Shown here in pieces: positions 1-10,317 of a stretch of DNA of 64,000 nt; position 1 is the first letter of the stretch, and each line of letters begins with the position of its first letter. This DNA comes from Xanthomonas sp. 3793 (GTDB lineage: Bacteria > Pseudomonadota > Gammaproteobacteria > Xanthomonadales > Xanthomonadaceae), in contig NZ_JANTYU010000002.1 of NCBI RefSeq assembly GCF_024806835.1, positions 656,233-720,232 of the forward strand. The letters are read 5' to 3'. Made by a program: the position numbers and the translations under genes. Under the pieces are notes generated by a model. It was not told where the DNA came from. It did not search any database and saw only the letters and a program-made list of their open reading frames with translations.

Positions 1-226
1 CGCTTCTCCCGCTGGCGGGAGAAGGTGGCGCGCAGCGCCGGATGAGGGGCAGCACCGTTTGCGCTTGTCGCGCCTGTGGTGGTCGCGTCGCAGCGATGCT
101 GCCCCCATTCGCCCTTCGGGCACCTTCCCCCCCGCAGACGGGGGAGGGGAGCCTTGTCAGCCAGGAAGGGAGCTTCGTCAGCGGGGAGGGAACGGGTCCT
201 TTGAATTTGCGAGCTGCTCGCTGCGC
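1..226. other. Gene-free left edge with REP-like repeats
   Basis: No convincing gene is seen here; the reading frames that cross it are antisense extensions over recN. It holds one clear REP-like palindrome at 3-49 and a second, degenerate copy in the opposite orientation at about 102-160 (a CCCTTCGGGCACCTTC stretch followed by C-rich and G-rich arms). The region lies downstream of recN, so the palindromes may also act as its transcription end. Confidence 0.6.
3..49 (+). repeat. REP-like palindromic element, family A
   Basis: The arms CTTCTCCC and GGGAGAAG surround a short loop and are followed by GGTGGCGCGCAGCGCCGGAT and GAGGGG. The same layout recurs at about 7370-7411 and twice, in opposite orientations, between the two metH genes (53487-53705). 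Recurrence of both the hairpin and its flank shows a dispersed repeat family and not a one-off terminator. Confidence 0.7.
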
Positions 227-1891
227 TCAGGCGCTCTGCAGCAACTTGCGCGCCGCCGCGCGGGCTTCCTTGCTGACTTCCACGCCGCCGAGCATCCGCG
301 CCAGTTCTTCCTGGCGTGCCTGCGGGCCGAGCAGTTCGACCGCGCTCTGGGTCATGCCGTCCACCGGTGCCTTGCTGACCCGGTAGTGCGCATGGCCCTT
401 GGCCGCGACCTGTGGCAGGTGGGTCACGCACAACACCTGGCGTTCCTCGCCCAGCGCGCGCAGCTTCTGCCCGACGATGTCGGCCACCGCGCCGCCGATG
501 CCCGAATCCACTTCGTCGAAGACCATGGTCGGCACGCTGTCCAGGCCGAGCGCAGCCACTTCGATCGCCAGCGAAATCCGCGACAGCTCGCCGCCGGAGG
601 CGACCTTGCGCAAGGGGCGCGGCGGCTGCCCGGCGTTGGCGGCGACCAAAAATTCCACCCGCTCGGCGCCATTGGGGTCGGGGCGCAACGTGTCCTGCGG
701 CTGCAGCTGGATCAGGAATTGCCCGCCGCCCATGCCCAGCTCGCCGATCAGCGTGGTGGTGGCGGTGGACAAGGCCTCGGCGGCGGTCTTGCGACTGTCG
801 CTGAGCACCCCGGCCGCGCTGCGCCAGACGCCGGTGGCGGACTCGATATGCTTGTCCAGCTGCTGCAGGCGCTCGTCGGCGCCGCGCAGGCTCTCCACTT
901 CCTGGCTCATGCGGTCGCGATGGGCGGCCAGTTCGTCCGGGGTGACGCGGTGCTTGCGGGCCAGGTCGTGCAGGCGGCCGAGACGGCGCTCCATCGCCTC
1001 GAACTGGGCCGGGTCGGCGTCCAGGTCGTCGCGCACGCGGTCGAGCAGCGCCAGCGCCTCTTCGATCTGGATCACGGCGCTGTCCAGCAGTGCGTCCACC
1101 TCGCCCAGGCGTGGTTCGTGTTCGGCGACGCGGGCCAGGTCGTGGCGGCTGTCCTGCAGCAGGCCCAGCGCGCAGGCGCCATCGTCGCCGTTGAGCTGCT
1201 GGGCCACGCTGTCGCAGGCGCCGATCAGTGCGGTGGCGTGCGCCTGGCGCCGGTGATTGACGTCCAGCGCGGCGATCGCTGCCGGGTCCAGGTCCTCGCG
1301 TTCCAGTTCGCCCAGTTGATGCTCGAGAAAGCCGATGCGGTCGGAGACGTCACCCTGCGCGGACAGCGCGTCGCGCTCGTCCAGCAGCGCCTGCCAGCGC
1401 TGGCTGGCCTGGCGCACCTGCTCGCGCTGGGCGCTGTTGCGGGCGTAGGCGTCGAGCAGGGCGAGCTGGCTGTTGCGGGCCATCAGGGCCTGGTGCTCAT
1501 GCTGGCCGTGGATTTCCACTAGCCTTGATGCCAGCTCGGCCAGCTGCGAGGAGGTCACCGGGCGGCCGTTGATCCAGGCGCGCGAGCCGCCGTCGGCACG
1601 GATGATGCGGCGCAGCTGGCATTGGGACTCGTCATCGAGCTCGTTGTCGGCCAGCCAGGCCAGGCCGGGGTGCTCGGCCGGCAACTGGAATTCGGCCGAC
1701 AGTTCTGCGCGGTCGGCGCCATGGCGCACCACACCGCTGTCGGCGCGCAGGCCGGACAGAAAGCCCAGCGCGTCCACCATCAGCGACTTGCCGGCGCCGG
1801 TTTCGCCCGACACCACGGTCATGCCCGGGCCGAATTCGAGCTCGGTGGCGCGGACAACGGCGAAATCCTTGATTGAGAGGTGTCTGAGCAT
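227..1891 (-). CDS. recN: DNA repair protein RecN
   Basis: RecN is an SMC-like ATPase that acts in recombinational repair of double-strand breaks in the cytoplasm. The 554-residue product opens with the typical MLRHLSIKDFAVV start and carries a Walker A motif GETGAGKS at about residues 29-36. A long coiled-coil-rich middle follows, and near the C-terminus the Walker B/D-loop region reads VFDEVDSGIGG. Length matches the family (about 550). It is transcribed away from hrcA, with about 118 bp between the two starts. I see no obvious LexA-type box in that gap, although RecN is SOS-induced in many bacteria. Confidence 0.97.
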   Translation of the reverse strand: MLRHLSIKDFAVVRATELEFGPGMTVVSGETGAGKSLMVDALGFLSGLRADSGVVRHGADRAELSAEFQLPAEHPGLAWLADNELDDESQCQLRRIIRADGGSRAWINGRPVTSSQLAELASRLVEIHGQHEHQALMARNSQLALLDAYARNSAQREQVRQASQRWQALLDERDALSAQGDVSDRIGFLEHQLGELEREDLDPAAIAALDVNHRRQAHATALIGACDSVAQQLNGDDGACALGLLQDSRHDLARVAEHEPRLGEVDALLDSAVIQIEEALALLDRVRDDLDADPAQFEAMERRLGRLHDLARKHRVTPDELAAHRDRMSQEVESLRGADERLQQLDKHIESATGVWRSAAGVLSDSRKTAAEALSTATTTLIGELGMGGGQFLIQLQPQDTLRPDPNGAERVEFLVAANAGQPPRPLRKVASGGELSRISLAIEVAALGLDSVPTMVFDEVDSGIGGAVADIVGQKLRALGEERQVLCVTHLPQVAAKGHAHYRVSKAPVDGMTQSAVELLGPQARQEELARMLGGVEVSKEARAAARKLLQSA

Positions 1892-1956
1892 GGGGGTCGG
1901 GTGTGAATGCGTTGGGGAAGCTTAGGGCAGGAAGGCGCGGGCAGGGAGTCGGACGC

Positions 1957-1984
1957 TTGCCATCCCCGGTGCCAGACATTATCT
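1957..1984 (+). promoter_or_regulatory. Possible sigma-70-type promoter for hrcA
   Basis: A TTGCCA hexamer (1957-1962) and a TTATCT hexamer (1979-1984) are separated by 16 bp, and the second lies 25 bp before the hrcA start. The match to the -35/-10 consensus is moderate. I see no CIRCE inverted repeat (TTAGCACTC...GAGTGCTAA) in this intergenic region, so HrcA autoregulation at this site is not supported. Confidence 0.4.
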
Positions 1985-2009
1985 ATGCCCAGTCTCACCG
2001 GATGATCCC

Positions 2010-3062
2010 ATGCGCGCGTCCCAGTCCCCAATGCTCGACCCCCGCGCCCGCCAGCTGCTGCGCACCTTGATCGCGCGCTACATCCGCGACGGCGAGCCGG
2101 TGGGCTCGAAAACCCTGGCCCAGCATGCCGGGCTGGATGTAAGCCCGGCCACCATCCGCAACATCCTGGCCGACCTGGAGGACGTGGGGCTGCTCAGTTC
2201 CCCGCATACCTCGGCCGGGCGGGTGCCTACCGCGCACGGCTACCGGGTGTTCGTCGACAGCCTGGTGCAGATGCAGCCGCCGGGCGAAGAAGAAGTGCGG
2301 CGCCTGCGCGCGGAGCTGGCCAGCGGCAATGGCACCCAGTCGCTGCTGGGCAGCGCCTCGCAGATGCTGTCGGCGATGAGCCACTTCGTGGGTGTGGTGA
2401 GCGCGCCGCGGCGCGCGCAGTTTGCGTTCCGGCATATCGATTTCGTGCCTCTGGACGCGCGCCGGGTGCTGGCGATCCTGGTGTTTGCCGACAACGAAGT
2501 GCAGAACCGGGTGATCGAGCCGCGCCGCGCCTACGAGCCGGCCGAGCTGGAGCGGGTGGCCAATTATCTCAATGCACAGTTCGCCGGGCGCGCGCTGTCG
2601 GACATCCGCGCCAGCCTGCTGCGCGAACTGCGGATGGCCAAGAACGAGATGGAGCAGCTGCTGGCGCACAGCGTGGACCTGGCCAGCGAGGCGCTGGTGC
2701 CGGCCGATGCCGACGACATGGTGATGGCCGGGCAGACCCGGCTGATGGGCGTGCAGGACCTGTCGGACCTGGACCGGCTGCGCGAGCTGTTCGAGGCCTT
2801 CGCCAGCAAGCGCGAAATCCTGCAATTGCTCGAACGCACCATCCAGGCGCCGGGCGTGCGCATCTTCATCGGCGAGGAAACCGGCATGGTGTCGCTGGAC
2901 GATGTCTCGTTGGTCACCGCGCCGTATGCCGCCAATGGCCAGGTGCTGGGCGTGCTGGGCGTGATCGGGCCCAAACGTATGGCCTACGACCGGGTGATCC
3001 CACTGGTGCAGACCGCCGCCCAGGTGCTGGGCGCGGCGATGGAGCCGCCCGACAGGCGATAA
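2010..3062 (+). CDS. hrcA: Heat-inducible transcription repressor HrcA
   Basis: HrcA represses class I heat-shock genes by binding CIRCE elements and depends on GroEL for folding. The 350-residue product has the N-terminal winged-helix region (GEPVGSKTLAQ then SPATIRNILADLE, about residues 30-60) and the family's HTSAGRVPT motif just after it, followed by the GAF-like inserted domain. It heads the cluster hrcA-grpE-dnaK-dnaJ. No CIRCE box is seen in this window, so its targets (typically groESL) probably lie elsewhere. A second in-frame ATG seven codons downstream is a possible alternative start. Confidence 0.96.
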   Translation: MRASQSPMLDPRARQLLRTLIARYIRDGEPVGSKTLAQHAGLDVSPATIRNILADLEDVGLLSSPHTSAGRVPTAHGYRVFVDSLVQMQPPGEEEVRRLRAELASGNGTQSLLGSASQMLSAMSHFVGVVSAPRRAQFAFRHIDFVPLDARRVLAILVFADNEVQNRVIEPRRAYEPAELERVANYLNAQFAGRALSDIRASLLRELRMAKNEMEQLLAHSVDLASEALVPADADDMVMAGQTRLMGVQDLSDLDRLRELFEAFASKREILQLLERTIQAPGVRIFIGEETGMVSLDDVSLVTAPYAANGQVLGVLGVIGPKRMAYDRVIPLVQTAAQVLGAAMEPPDRR

Positions 3063-3089
3063 GCGGCAGCGATCGATGCGATCGTTTTG

Positions 3090-3117
3090 CTTGAAACGCG
3101 CGCACGCGCCCACATAC
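3090..3117 (+). promoter_or_regulatory. Sigma-32-like heat-shock promoter upstream of grpE
   Basis: CTTGAAA at 3090-3096 is followed after about 12 bp by CCCACATAC (3109-3117). This resembles the heat-shock sigma factor consensus CTTGAAA-N11-16-CCCCATNT. It lies about 45 bp before the grpE start and downstream of the hrcA stop, so grpE can be transcribed apart from hrcA. A very similar pair precedes dnaK. Confidence 0.65.
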
Positions 3118-3161
3118 GGGGTGACGTTGGGGCGGGCGTTCCGCTTGCCCGGGAACTGCAC

Positions 3162-3680
3162 ATGAACCAAGACCACCCCGAATTCGACTCCGAAGACCTG
3201 TCCCAGAACCCACCCGAGACCGATCCGCTCAAGGCCGAGATCGAGTCGCTGCGCAGCGAGATCGCGCTGGTCAAGGCCGATGCCCTGCGCGAGCGGGCCG
3301 ATCTGGAAAACCAGCGCAAGCGCATCGCGCGCGACGTCGAAAACGCTCGTAAGTTCGCCAACGAGAAGCTGCTGGGCGAGCTGCTGCCGGTGTTCGACAG
3401 CCTGGATGCCGGGCTCACCGCGGCCGGCAGCCAACCCAGCCCGCTGCGCGATGGCCTGGACATGACCTACAAGCAATTGCTCAAGGTCGCCGCCGACAAC
3501 GGCCTGACCCTGCTCGACCCGGTCGGCCAGCCGTTCAACCCCGACCAGCACCAGGCGATCAGCCAGGGCGAGGCCGAGGGCATTGCGCCGGGCCATGTGG
3601 TGCAGGTGTTCCAGAAGGGCTACCTGCTCAACGAGCGCCTGCTGCGCCCGGCCCTGGTGGTCGTGGCCAAGCACGACTGA
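3162..3680 (+). CDS. grpE: Nucleotide exchange factor GrpE
   Basis: GrpE is the dimeric cochaperone that releases ADP from DnaK. I start it at the ATG at 3162 ([15 protein letters not shown]), giving 172 residues. An upstream in-frame start exists, but it would place the sigma-32-like promoter inside the gene. The N-terminal region is acidic, followed by the long dimerising helix (about residues 25-80, rich in charged heptads). The C-terminal beta domain includes the family signature around HQAISQG and ends in [12 protein letters not shown]. It lies between hrcA and dnaK in the conserved xanthomonad order. Confidence 0.95.
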   Translation: MNQDHPEFDSEDLSQNPPETDPLKAEIESLRSEIALVKADALRERADLENQRKRIARDVENARKFANEKLLGELLPVFDSLDAGLTAAGSQPSPLRDGLDMTYKQLLKVAADNGLTLLDPVGQPFNPDQHQAISQGEAEGIAPGHVVQVFQKGYLLNERLLRPALVVVAKHD

Positions 3681-3739
3681 TTGCCGGCGCCCGGCTGAAC
3701 TGCCGGGCGCGCGGTTGGAACACAGATGCGCACAGATGG

Positions 3740-3769
3740 CTTGAACACCTGCGCGCCACCCCCACATCT
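3740..3769 (+). promoter_or_regulatory. Sigma-32-like heat-shock promoter upstream of dnaK
   Basis: CTTGAAC (3740-3746) is followed after 13 bp by CCCCACATC (3760-3768), close to the sigma-32 consensus and to the pair upstream of grpE. It is about 55 bp before the dnaK start. A good ribosome binding site (AGGAG) precedes the dnaK ATG. The paired arrangement suggests that dnaK has its own heat-inducible promoter in addition to readthrough from grpE. Confidence 0.65.
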
Positions 3770-3822
3770 CAGCCAGACCCGGCGTCGCCGGACACAGCTA
3801 AAGACTCATCAGGAGCGTATCC

Positions 3823-5748
<1,926 letters not shown>

Positions 5749-5764
5749 GCCGTGATTTGGGAGT

Positions 5765-5810
5765 CGGGAGTGGGGATTGGCAGTCGATAAACGTGCCAGT
5801 CCCCATCCCG
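5765..5810. repeat. Inverted repeat between dnaK and dnaJ (GGGATTGG family C)
   Basis: TGGGGATTGGCA (5771-5782) pairs with TGCCAGTCCCCA (5794-5805), with one G-T mismatch and an 11-nt loop. CGGGA (5765-5769) and TCCCG (5806-5810) extend the stem. The GGGATTGG wording recurs in many other intergenic gaps of this window. Its position in the dnaK-dnaJ spacer suggests an attenuating or mRNA-stabilising hairpin that lowers dnaJ expression relative to dnaK. Confidence 0.7.
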
Positions 5811-5907
5811 ATATCCTTTACGCGTCGCGTCGCCAAGGCGGATCAGCACACGCTGTCCGCTTTTGCGTTTCAACGAATCTCAAATCACGAATTCCAAATC
5901 CCCGCTT

Positions 5908-7038
5908 ATGAGCAAACGCGATTACTACGAAGTGCTGGGCGTTGCCCGTGGCGCCAGCGACGAGGAGCTGAAGAAGGCGTATCGGCGCTGTGCGATGAAG
6001 CACCACCCGGACCGCAATCCAGGCGACGCTGCTGCCGAGGCGATGTTCAAGGAGTGCAAGGAAGCCTATGAGGTGTTGTCGGACGGCAACAAGCGCCGCG
6101 CCTACGATGCGCATGGCCACGCTGCGTTCGAACACGGCATGGGCGGTGGTGGCGGTGGGCCGGGTGGCCCGGACATGGGAGATATCTTTGGCGATATCTT
6201 CGGCAATATTTTCGGCGGTGGCGCCGCCGGTCCGCGCGCTGCGCGACGTGGTGCCGACGTCGGTTACGTACTGGAGCTGGATCTGGAAGAAGCCGTCGCC
6301 GGCATCGAGCGACGCATCGAGATCCCGACCCTGATCGAGTGCGAGCCCTGCCACGGCAGCGGTTCGGAAGACGGCAAGGTCGAGACCTGCGGCACCTGTC
6401 ATGGACGCGGCCAGGTGCGCATCCAGCGCGGCATCTTTGCCATGCAGCAGAGCTGCCCGCACTGCGATGGACGCGGCACGCTGATCCAGAACCCGTGCAA
6501 GACCTGCCATGGCGCCGGTCGCGTGGAAGAAGACAAGGTGCTGTCGATCAAGGTGCCCGCTGGCGTGGATACCGGCGACCGTATCCGTCTGGCAGGCGAA
6601 GGCGAAGCCGGTCCGGCCGGCACGCCGCCAGGCGATCTGTATGTGGAAGTGCGCGTGCGCGAGCATGCGATCTTCCAGCGCGACGGCGACGACCTGCATT
6701 GCGAAGTGCCGATCCGCATTTCGCAGGCCGCGCTCGGCGACACCGTGCGCGTGGCCACCCTGGGCGGGGAGGCGGAAATTCGCATTCCGGCCGAGACCCA
6801 GACCGGCAAGCTGTTCCGGTTGCGCGGCAAGGGCGTGCGCTCGGTGCGCAGCCGCAGCGAAGGCGATCTGTACTGCCGTGTGGTGGTCGAGACGCCGGTG
6901 AACCTGACCGCTGATCAGCGCGAGTTGCTGCAGCAGTTCGAGGCAACCTTCACCGGTGAGGATGCGCGCAAGCATTCGCCCAAGTCGGCCACCTTCATCG
7001 ATGGCGTCAAGGGTTTCTGGGATCGCATGACGTCGTAA
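5908..7038 (+). CDS. dnaJ: Chaperone protein DnaJ (Hsp40)
   Basis: DnaJ delivers substrates to DnaK and stimulates its ATPase. I start at the ATG at 5908 ([15 protein letters not shown]), 376 residues, discarding a 15-codon upstream extension that reads through the repeat-rich spacer. The J domain has the HPD motif (KHHPDRNPG, about residues 32-40). A Gly-rich linker follows at about 75-105. The zinc domain shows four CxxCxGxG repeats ([32 protein letters not shown]), then the C-terminal substrate-binding domain. All expected features of a type I DnaJ are intact. Confidence 0.98.
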   Translation: MSKRDYYEVLGVARGASDEELKKAYRRCAMKHHPDRNPGDAAAEAMFKECKEAYEVLSDGNKRRAYDAHGHAAFEHGMGGGGGGPGGPDMGDIFGDIFGNIFGGGAAGPRAARRGADVGYVLELDLEEAVAGIERRIEIPTLIECEPCHGSGSEDGKVETCGTCHGRGQVRIQRGIFAMQQSCPHCDGRGTLIQNPCKTCHGAGRVEEDKVLSIKVPAGVDTGDRIRLAGEGEAGPAGTPPGDLYVEVRVREHAIFQRDGDDLHCEVPIRISQAALGDTVRVATLGGEAEIRIPAETQTGKLFRLRGKGVRSVRSRSEGDLYCRVVVETPVNLTADQRELLQQFEATFTGEDARKHSPKSATFIDGVKGFWDRMTS

Positions 7039-7040
7039 AC

Positions 7041-7107
7041 GACGTCATGGCAGTGGGCGACGCTGCCCAACGCCACGCCTGCTCCTGCCGGGAGCAGGCA
7101 TGACGTC
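7041..7107 (+). terminator. Nested hairpin downstream of dnaJ
   Basis: GACGTCATG at 7041-7049 pairs with CATGACGTC at 7099-7107. Inside it, GCCTGCTCC (7077-7085) pairs perfectly with GGAGCAGGC (7091-7099) over a 5-nt loop. It starts within a few bases of the dnaJ stop. There is no clear T-run, so this is a possible terminator or 3'-end stabiliser and not a textbook intrinsic terminator. Confidence 0.5.
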
Positions 7108-7200
7108 GGGCAAGGCGAGTGAGTGAAAGACGGCCTCGCTTCGCTCGCTGCAAAGCGATTGGGCAGCGACATCGTTCTCCCTTCGTGGAACGTGCCACAC

Positions 7201-7411
7201 GAACGACATCCTTCTCGCTCGGCAGAAGTGCCAGGCGCGCGTTCGCAAGAAAACTACAAGAAGCTCGCTCGCAAGAAATGCCAGAAGAACGACATCCTTC
7301 TCGCTCGGGAGAAGGTGCCAGAAGAACGACATCCTTCCCCTCGGGAGAAGGTGCCAGAAGAACGACATCCTTCTCCCCTCGGGAGAAGGTGCCCGAAGGG
7401 CGGATGAGGGT
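7201..7411. repeat. Short tandem repeat array with hairpin cores
   Basis: GAACGACATCCTTC recurs at 7201, 7287, 7324 and 7360; the last three copies are spaced 37 and 36 bp. Each unit carries CTTCTC...GGGAGAAG or a degraded version, and the last unit runs into GGTGCCCGAAGGGCGGATGA, the flank of the family A REP element. This looks like a REP element that has been tandemly amplified. The frames crossing it are repeat translations and not genes. Confidence 0.75.
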
Positions 7412-7864
7412 ACGGCATGCCGACTGTTAAAGCCGCCCTGCATCGATAGCCTGGTCGCTCGCTCTGGTTCAGCCGGGCAGCACTACAACTATCCTAATGA
7501 CAACGCCTCGTTCTGCGCTCCGTGCAGGCCCGCGCTTCATGTTGTCACGCGCCGCTCGATCGAATCGATACGCCACGCCGCGGACTGCACCTGCGCCGCT
7601 GACACCATCGCGATGCCACGTCGATACTCGCCCGGTCAGCACCATCGCGCCTGGTCAGACCGGAACATCTGCACAACATGCAGATATTGCGCAGCGCTGA
7701 CGCGTTCGGCTCTGGCGTGTGCGTCACCGCCCGGCTCCAATGTCGGCGCCCTTCCGGATCGCATCCAGTCAAGCGCGTCGCACCGAACATTGCGCGGCTC
7801 CACACTCCACGCGCTCACGCATTGCGGCAGATAATGGAGCTCTCCTTTCACGACGGCGTCTCCC
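7412..7864. other. Gene-free stretch upstream of pdxY
   Basis: Several short overlapping frames exist on both strands, but none shows a recognisable protein, a ribosome binding site or a consistent coding pattern. I see no RNA gene. The last 60 bp presumably hold the pdxY promoter, but I cannot point to a convincing -35/-10 pair. Confidence 0.5.
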
Positions 7865-8773
7865 ATGAGCGATGCAACAGATAGCCATCTCGTCCACGGT
7901 CGCCGCCAGCGCCCGGAGGGTCCCTCGCCGATCGATGTGATCTCGGTGCAGTCGCAACTGGTCTACGGCCATGCCGGCAACAGCGCCGCCGTGCCGCCAC
8001 TGCGTGCGCTTGGACTGCGTGTGGCTGAAGTGCCAACCACCTTGCTCAGTAACGCGCCGTTCTATGCGACCTTGCGCGGCCGTATCCTGCCGGCCGACTG
8101 GCTGGCCGACCTGCTGCTCGGTGCCACCGAGCGCGGCCTGCCGCAGCGGGCGCGCATGCTGGTCTCCGGCTATTTCGGCAGCCTGGCCAATGGCGAAGCA
8201 TTCGCCGACTGGCTTGAACAGACCTTGCCGCAGGCCCCGCAGCTGCGCTACTGCCTGGATCCGGTGATCGGCGATACGCATACCGGCCCCTACGTCGAGC
8301 CGGGGCTGGAGCGCGTGTTCGCCGAACGGTTGCTGCCGCATGCCTGGCTGGTCACGCCCAATGCGTTCGAGCTGGGACGCCTGACCGGTCTGCCCAGCCT
8401 GGAGCAGGACGACGCCATCGCCGCGGCGCGTGTCCTGCTCGCCCGCGGCCCACAATGGGTGCTTGCGCACAGCGTTGCCGGCGCGACAGGCGAGTTGGTG
8501 ACCCTGGCGGTCAGCACGGATGCGGTTTATCGCTGGGCCAGCCCGCATCTGCCGGTCGACGTGGCCGGCACCGGCGATGTGCTGATGGCGCTGCTGATCG
8601 GCTTTTTGCTGCGCGATATGCCGTTCGAGCAGGCGGTGGGACACGCGCTAACCGGCGTACACGGGGCGCTGGAGGCAACCCTGGCCGCAGGCTACGAGGA
8701 GTTCGACGTGCTGGCCGCCGCGCCGGCCGCGCTTGCGGCACTGCCGCGCTTTGCCGTCGAGCGTCTGGCATGA
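7865..8773 (+). CDS. pdxY: Pyridoxal kinase PdxY
   Basis: PdxY phosphorylates pyridoxal to pyridoxal 5'-phosphate in the B6 salvage pathway, a cytosolic ribokinase-fold enzyme. The 302-residue product has the family core VISVQSQLVYGHAGNSAAVP (about residues 25-45), the DPVIGD segment (about 138) and the ATP/substrate-site motif DVAGTGDVLMALL (about 232-244) with the catalytic Asp. About 20 N-terminal residues are extra and poorly conserved in type, so the true start could be slightly downstream. The stop overlaps the tyrA start by 4 nt (ATGA), implying translational coupling. Confidence 0.93.
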   Translation: MSDATDSHLVHGRRQRPEGPSPIDVISVQSQLVYGHAGNSAAVPPLRALGLRVAEVPTTLLSNAPFYATLRGRILPADWLADLLLGATERGLPQRARMLVSGYFGSLANGEAFADWLEQTLPQAPQLRYCLDPVIGDTHTGPYVEPGLERVFAERLLPHAWLVTPNAFELGRLTGLPSLEQDDAIAAARVLLARGPQWVLAHSVAGATGELVTLAVSTDAVYRWASPHLPVDVAGTGDVLMALLIGFLLRDMPFEQAVGHALTGVHGALEATLAAGYEEFDVLAAAPAALAALPRFAVERLA

Positions 8774-9897
8774 GTGCGCGGCCGGTGGTCGGCATCGTCG
8801 GCATTGCCGGCGCCTACGGACGCTGGCTGGCGCAGTTCCTGCGCACGCGCATGGGGCTGCAGGTGATCGGCTTCGATCCGGCCGGCGACGGCGATATGGA
8901 CGAGGCCACCCTGGCGCAGCGTGCGGATGTGCTGATTTTTTCTGCACCGATTCGCCACACCGCGACGTTGATCCAGCGCTATGTGGAGCTTGCCGGCCCG
9001 CGTGCCGCGTCGCAGTTGTGGATGGATGTCACCTCGATCAAGCAGGCGCCGGTCGCTGCGATGCTGGCGTCGCAAGCAGACGTCGTCGGCCTGCATCCGA
9101 TGACCGCGCCGCCCAAATCGCCGACCTTGAAGGGGCGGGTGATGGTGGTCTGCGAAGCGCGCCTGCAGCACTGGTCGGCGTGGGTGCAGACCTTGTACGC
9201 AGCACTCCAGGCAGAGTGCGTGTATGCCACGCCCGAGCACCACGACCGGGTAATGGCCTTGGTACAGGCAATGGTGCATGCCACCCATCTTGCGCAGGCT
9301 GGCACCTTGCGCGACTACGCACCGCTGTTGGGCCACTTGCAGGCGTTGATGCCGTATCGCTCTGCGTCGTTCGAGCTGGACACGGCGGTGATCGCGCGAA
9401 TCCTCTCGCTCAATCCATCGATCTACGAAGACATCCAGTTCGGTAACCCGTACGTCGGCGAAATGCTCGACCGCCTGCTGTCGCAGCTGCAGCAGTTACG
9501 CGCACTGGTGGCGCAAGGCGACGATGCGGCACGCGCGCAGTTCCGCAGCCAGTTCCTGGACGCGAACGTGCACGCTTTGCAACACACTGCGCTGGCTGCA
9601 GGCAACTACACCTACGAGCGCGTGGGCTACCTGCTGGCCGACCTCACCGAGCCGCTGACCTTGAGCGTGTATCTGCCCGAAGACCAGCCCGGTTCGCTGC
9701 GCACGCTGTTGCATGTCTTCGAGCGGCACGCGGTAAACCTGTCGTCGATCCATTCCTCGCGCACACCGGCGGGTGAGCTGCATTTTCGTATCGGGTTCGA
9801 AGAGGGTAGCGATTTTCAGTCATTGGCAGATGCGGCGAGCGAGATCGATGCGCGTGGGATCGGGCGCGTGCTGGATCTTCCTGAGCGGGGACAGTGA
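8770..9897 (+). CDS. tyrA: Prephenate dehydrogenase (TyrA type) with C-terminal ACT-like domain
   Basis: The enzyme oxidatively decarboxylates prephenate to 4-hydroxyphenylpyruvate for tyrosine synthesis, using an NAD(P)-binding fold. I start at the ATG at 8770 (MSARPVVGIVGIAGAYG), 375 residues, overlapping pdxY by 4 nt. The Gly-rich dinucleotide motif is at about residues 7-17 and the VGLHPMTAP motif at about 110-118. The helical dimerisation domain follows. Residues about 290-365 (LTLSVYLPEDQPGSLRTLL and onward) look like an ACT regulatory domain, which suggests feedback control. There is no chorismate mutase domain at the N-terminus. Confidence 0.9.
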   Translation: MSARPVVGIVGIAGAYGRWLAQFLRTRMGLQVIGFDPAGDGDMDEATLAQRADVLIFSAPIRHTATLIQRYVELAGPRAASQLWMDVTSIKQAPVAAMLASQADVVGLHPMTAPPKSPTLKGRVMVVCEARLQHWSAWVQTLYAALQAECVYATPEHHDRVMALVQAMVHATHLAQAGTLRDYAPLLGHLQALMPYRSASFELDTAVIARILSLNPSIYEDIQFGNPYVGEMLDRLLSQLQQLRALVAQGDDAARAQFRSQFLDANVHALQHTALAAGNYTYERVGYLLADLTEPLTLSVYLPEDQPGSLRTLLHVFERHAVNLSSIHSSRTPAGELHFRIGFEEGSDFQSLADAASEIDARGIGRVLDLPERGQ

Positions 9898-10317
9898 TTG
9901 CCCGAGGGATGCCCTGCGGCGGTCCATAGCTTCAAGACGCTAGTTGTGCCTGCGGTGTGCCTGTCACGCCGAAGCGCCTTGCGCTTGGTGAATGCATCTT
10001 CGGCAACCGCCTGGTTTGCCGGCCGGATTCGGTGCCTTGTCTTTGTGTGAGCGTTGCTCGGTGCGTTGTTCAGTCCGCCTTGCGACATGGCAAGTGCGGT
10101 GTACGGGATTATCTGTGGCTTTTGCTCGTCTGGGCGGCAACGGTGTCGGGACAGACAAGGTCGGTGGCGTTGGTCATTGATTGCGTACGCCTGGCGATGA
10201 GGTTGCGATGGGTTTCTGGACTTAAAAGCAGGTTGTTACGGTTCTGCAGTACAGTCATCTTACTATTCACTCAAGCCGATGCCGTTTTACTAGACGGATG
10301 AATCCAGACACGACGCC
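9898..10317. other. Gene-free stretch after tyrA
   Basis: Frames cross this region, but none looks like a conserved protein. From about 10120 rightward the sequence becomes visibly richer in A and T than the neighbouring core genes, marking the start of a small accessory islet that runs to about 11400. No repeat of the three dispersed families is seen here. Confidence 0.5.

Noticed and set aside
1892-2009. CIRCE operator expected near hrcA
   Set aside because: I looked for TTAGCACTC and GAGTGCTAA arms in the recN-hrcA gap and before grpE and dnaK and found none.
7201-7411. Short repeats considered as CRISPR
   Set aside because: Spacing of 36-37 bp leaves no room for spacers, and the units match the dispersed REP element.
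7497-7884. Several frames of 60-86 codons upstream of pdxY
   Set aside because: They overlap on both strands, lack ribosome binding sites and show no protein-like pattern.
9957-10301. A 114-codon plus-strand frame after tyrA
   Set aside because: No recognisable domain or ribosome binding site, and an antisense and a second plus-strand frame cover the same bases equally well.
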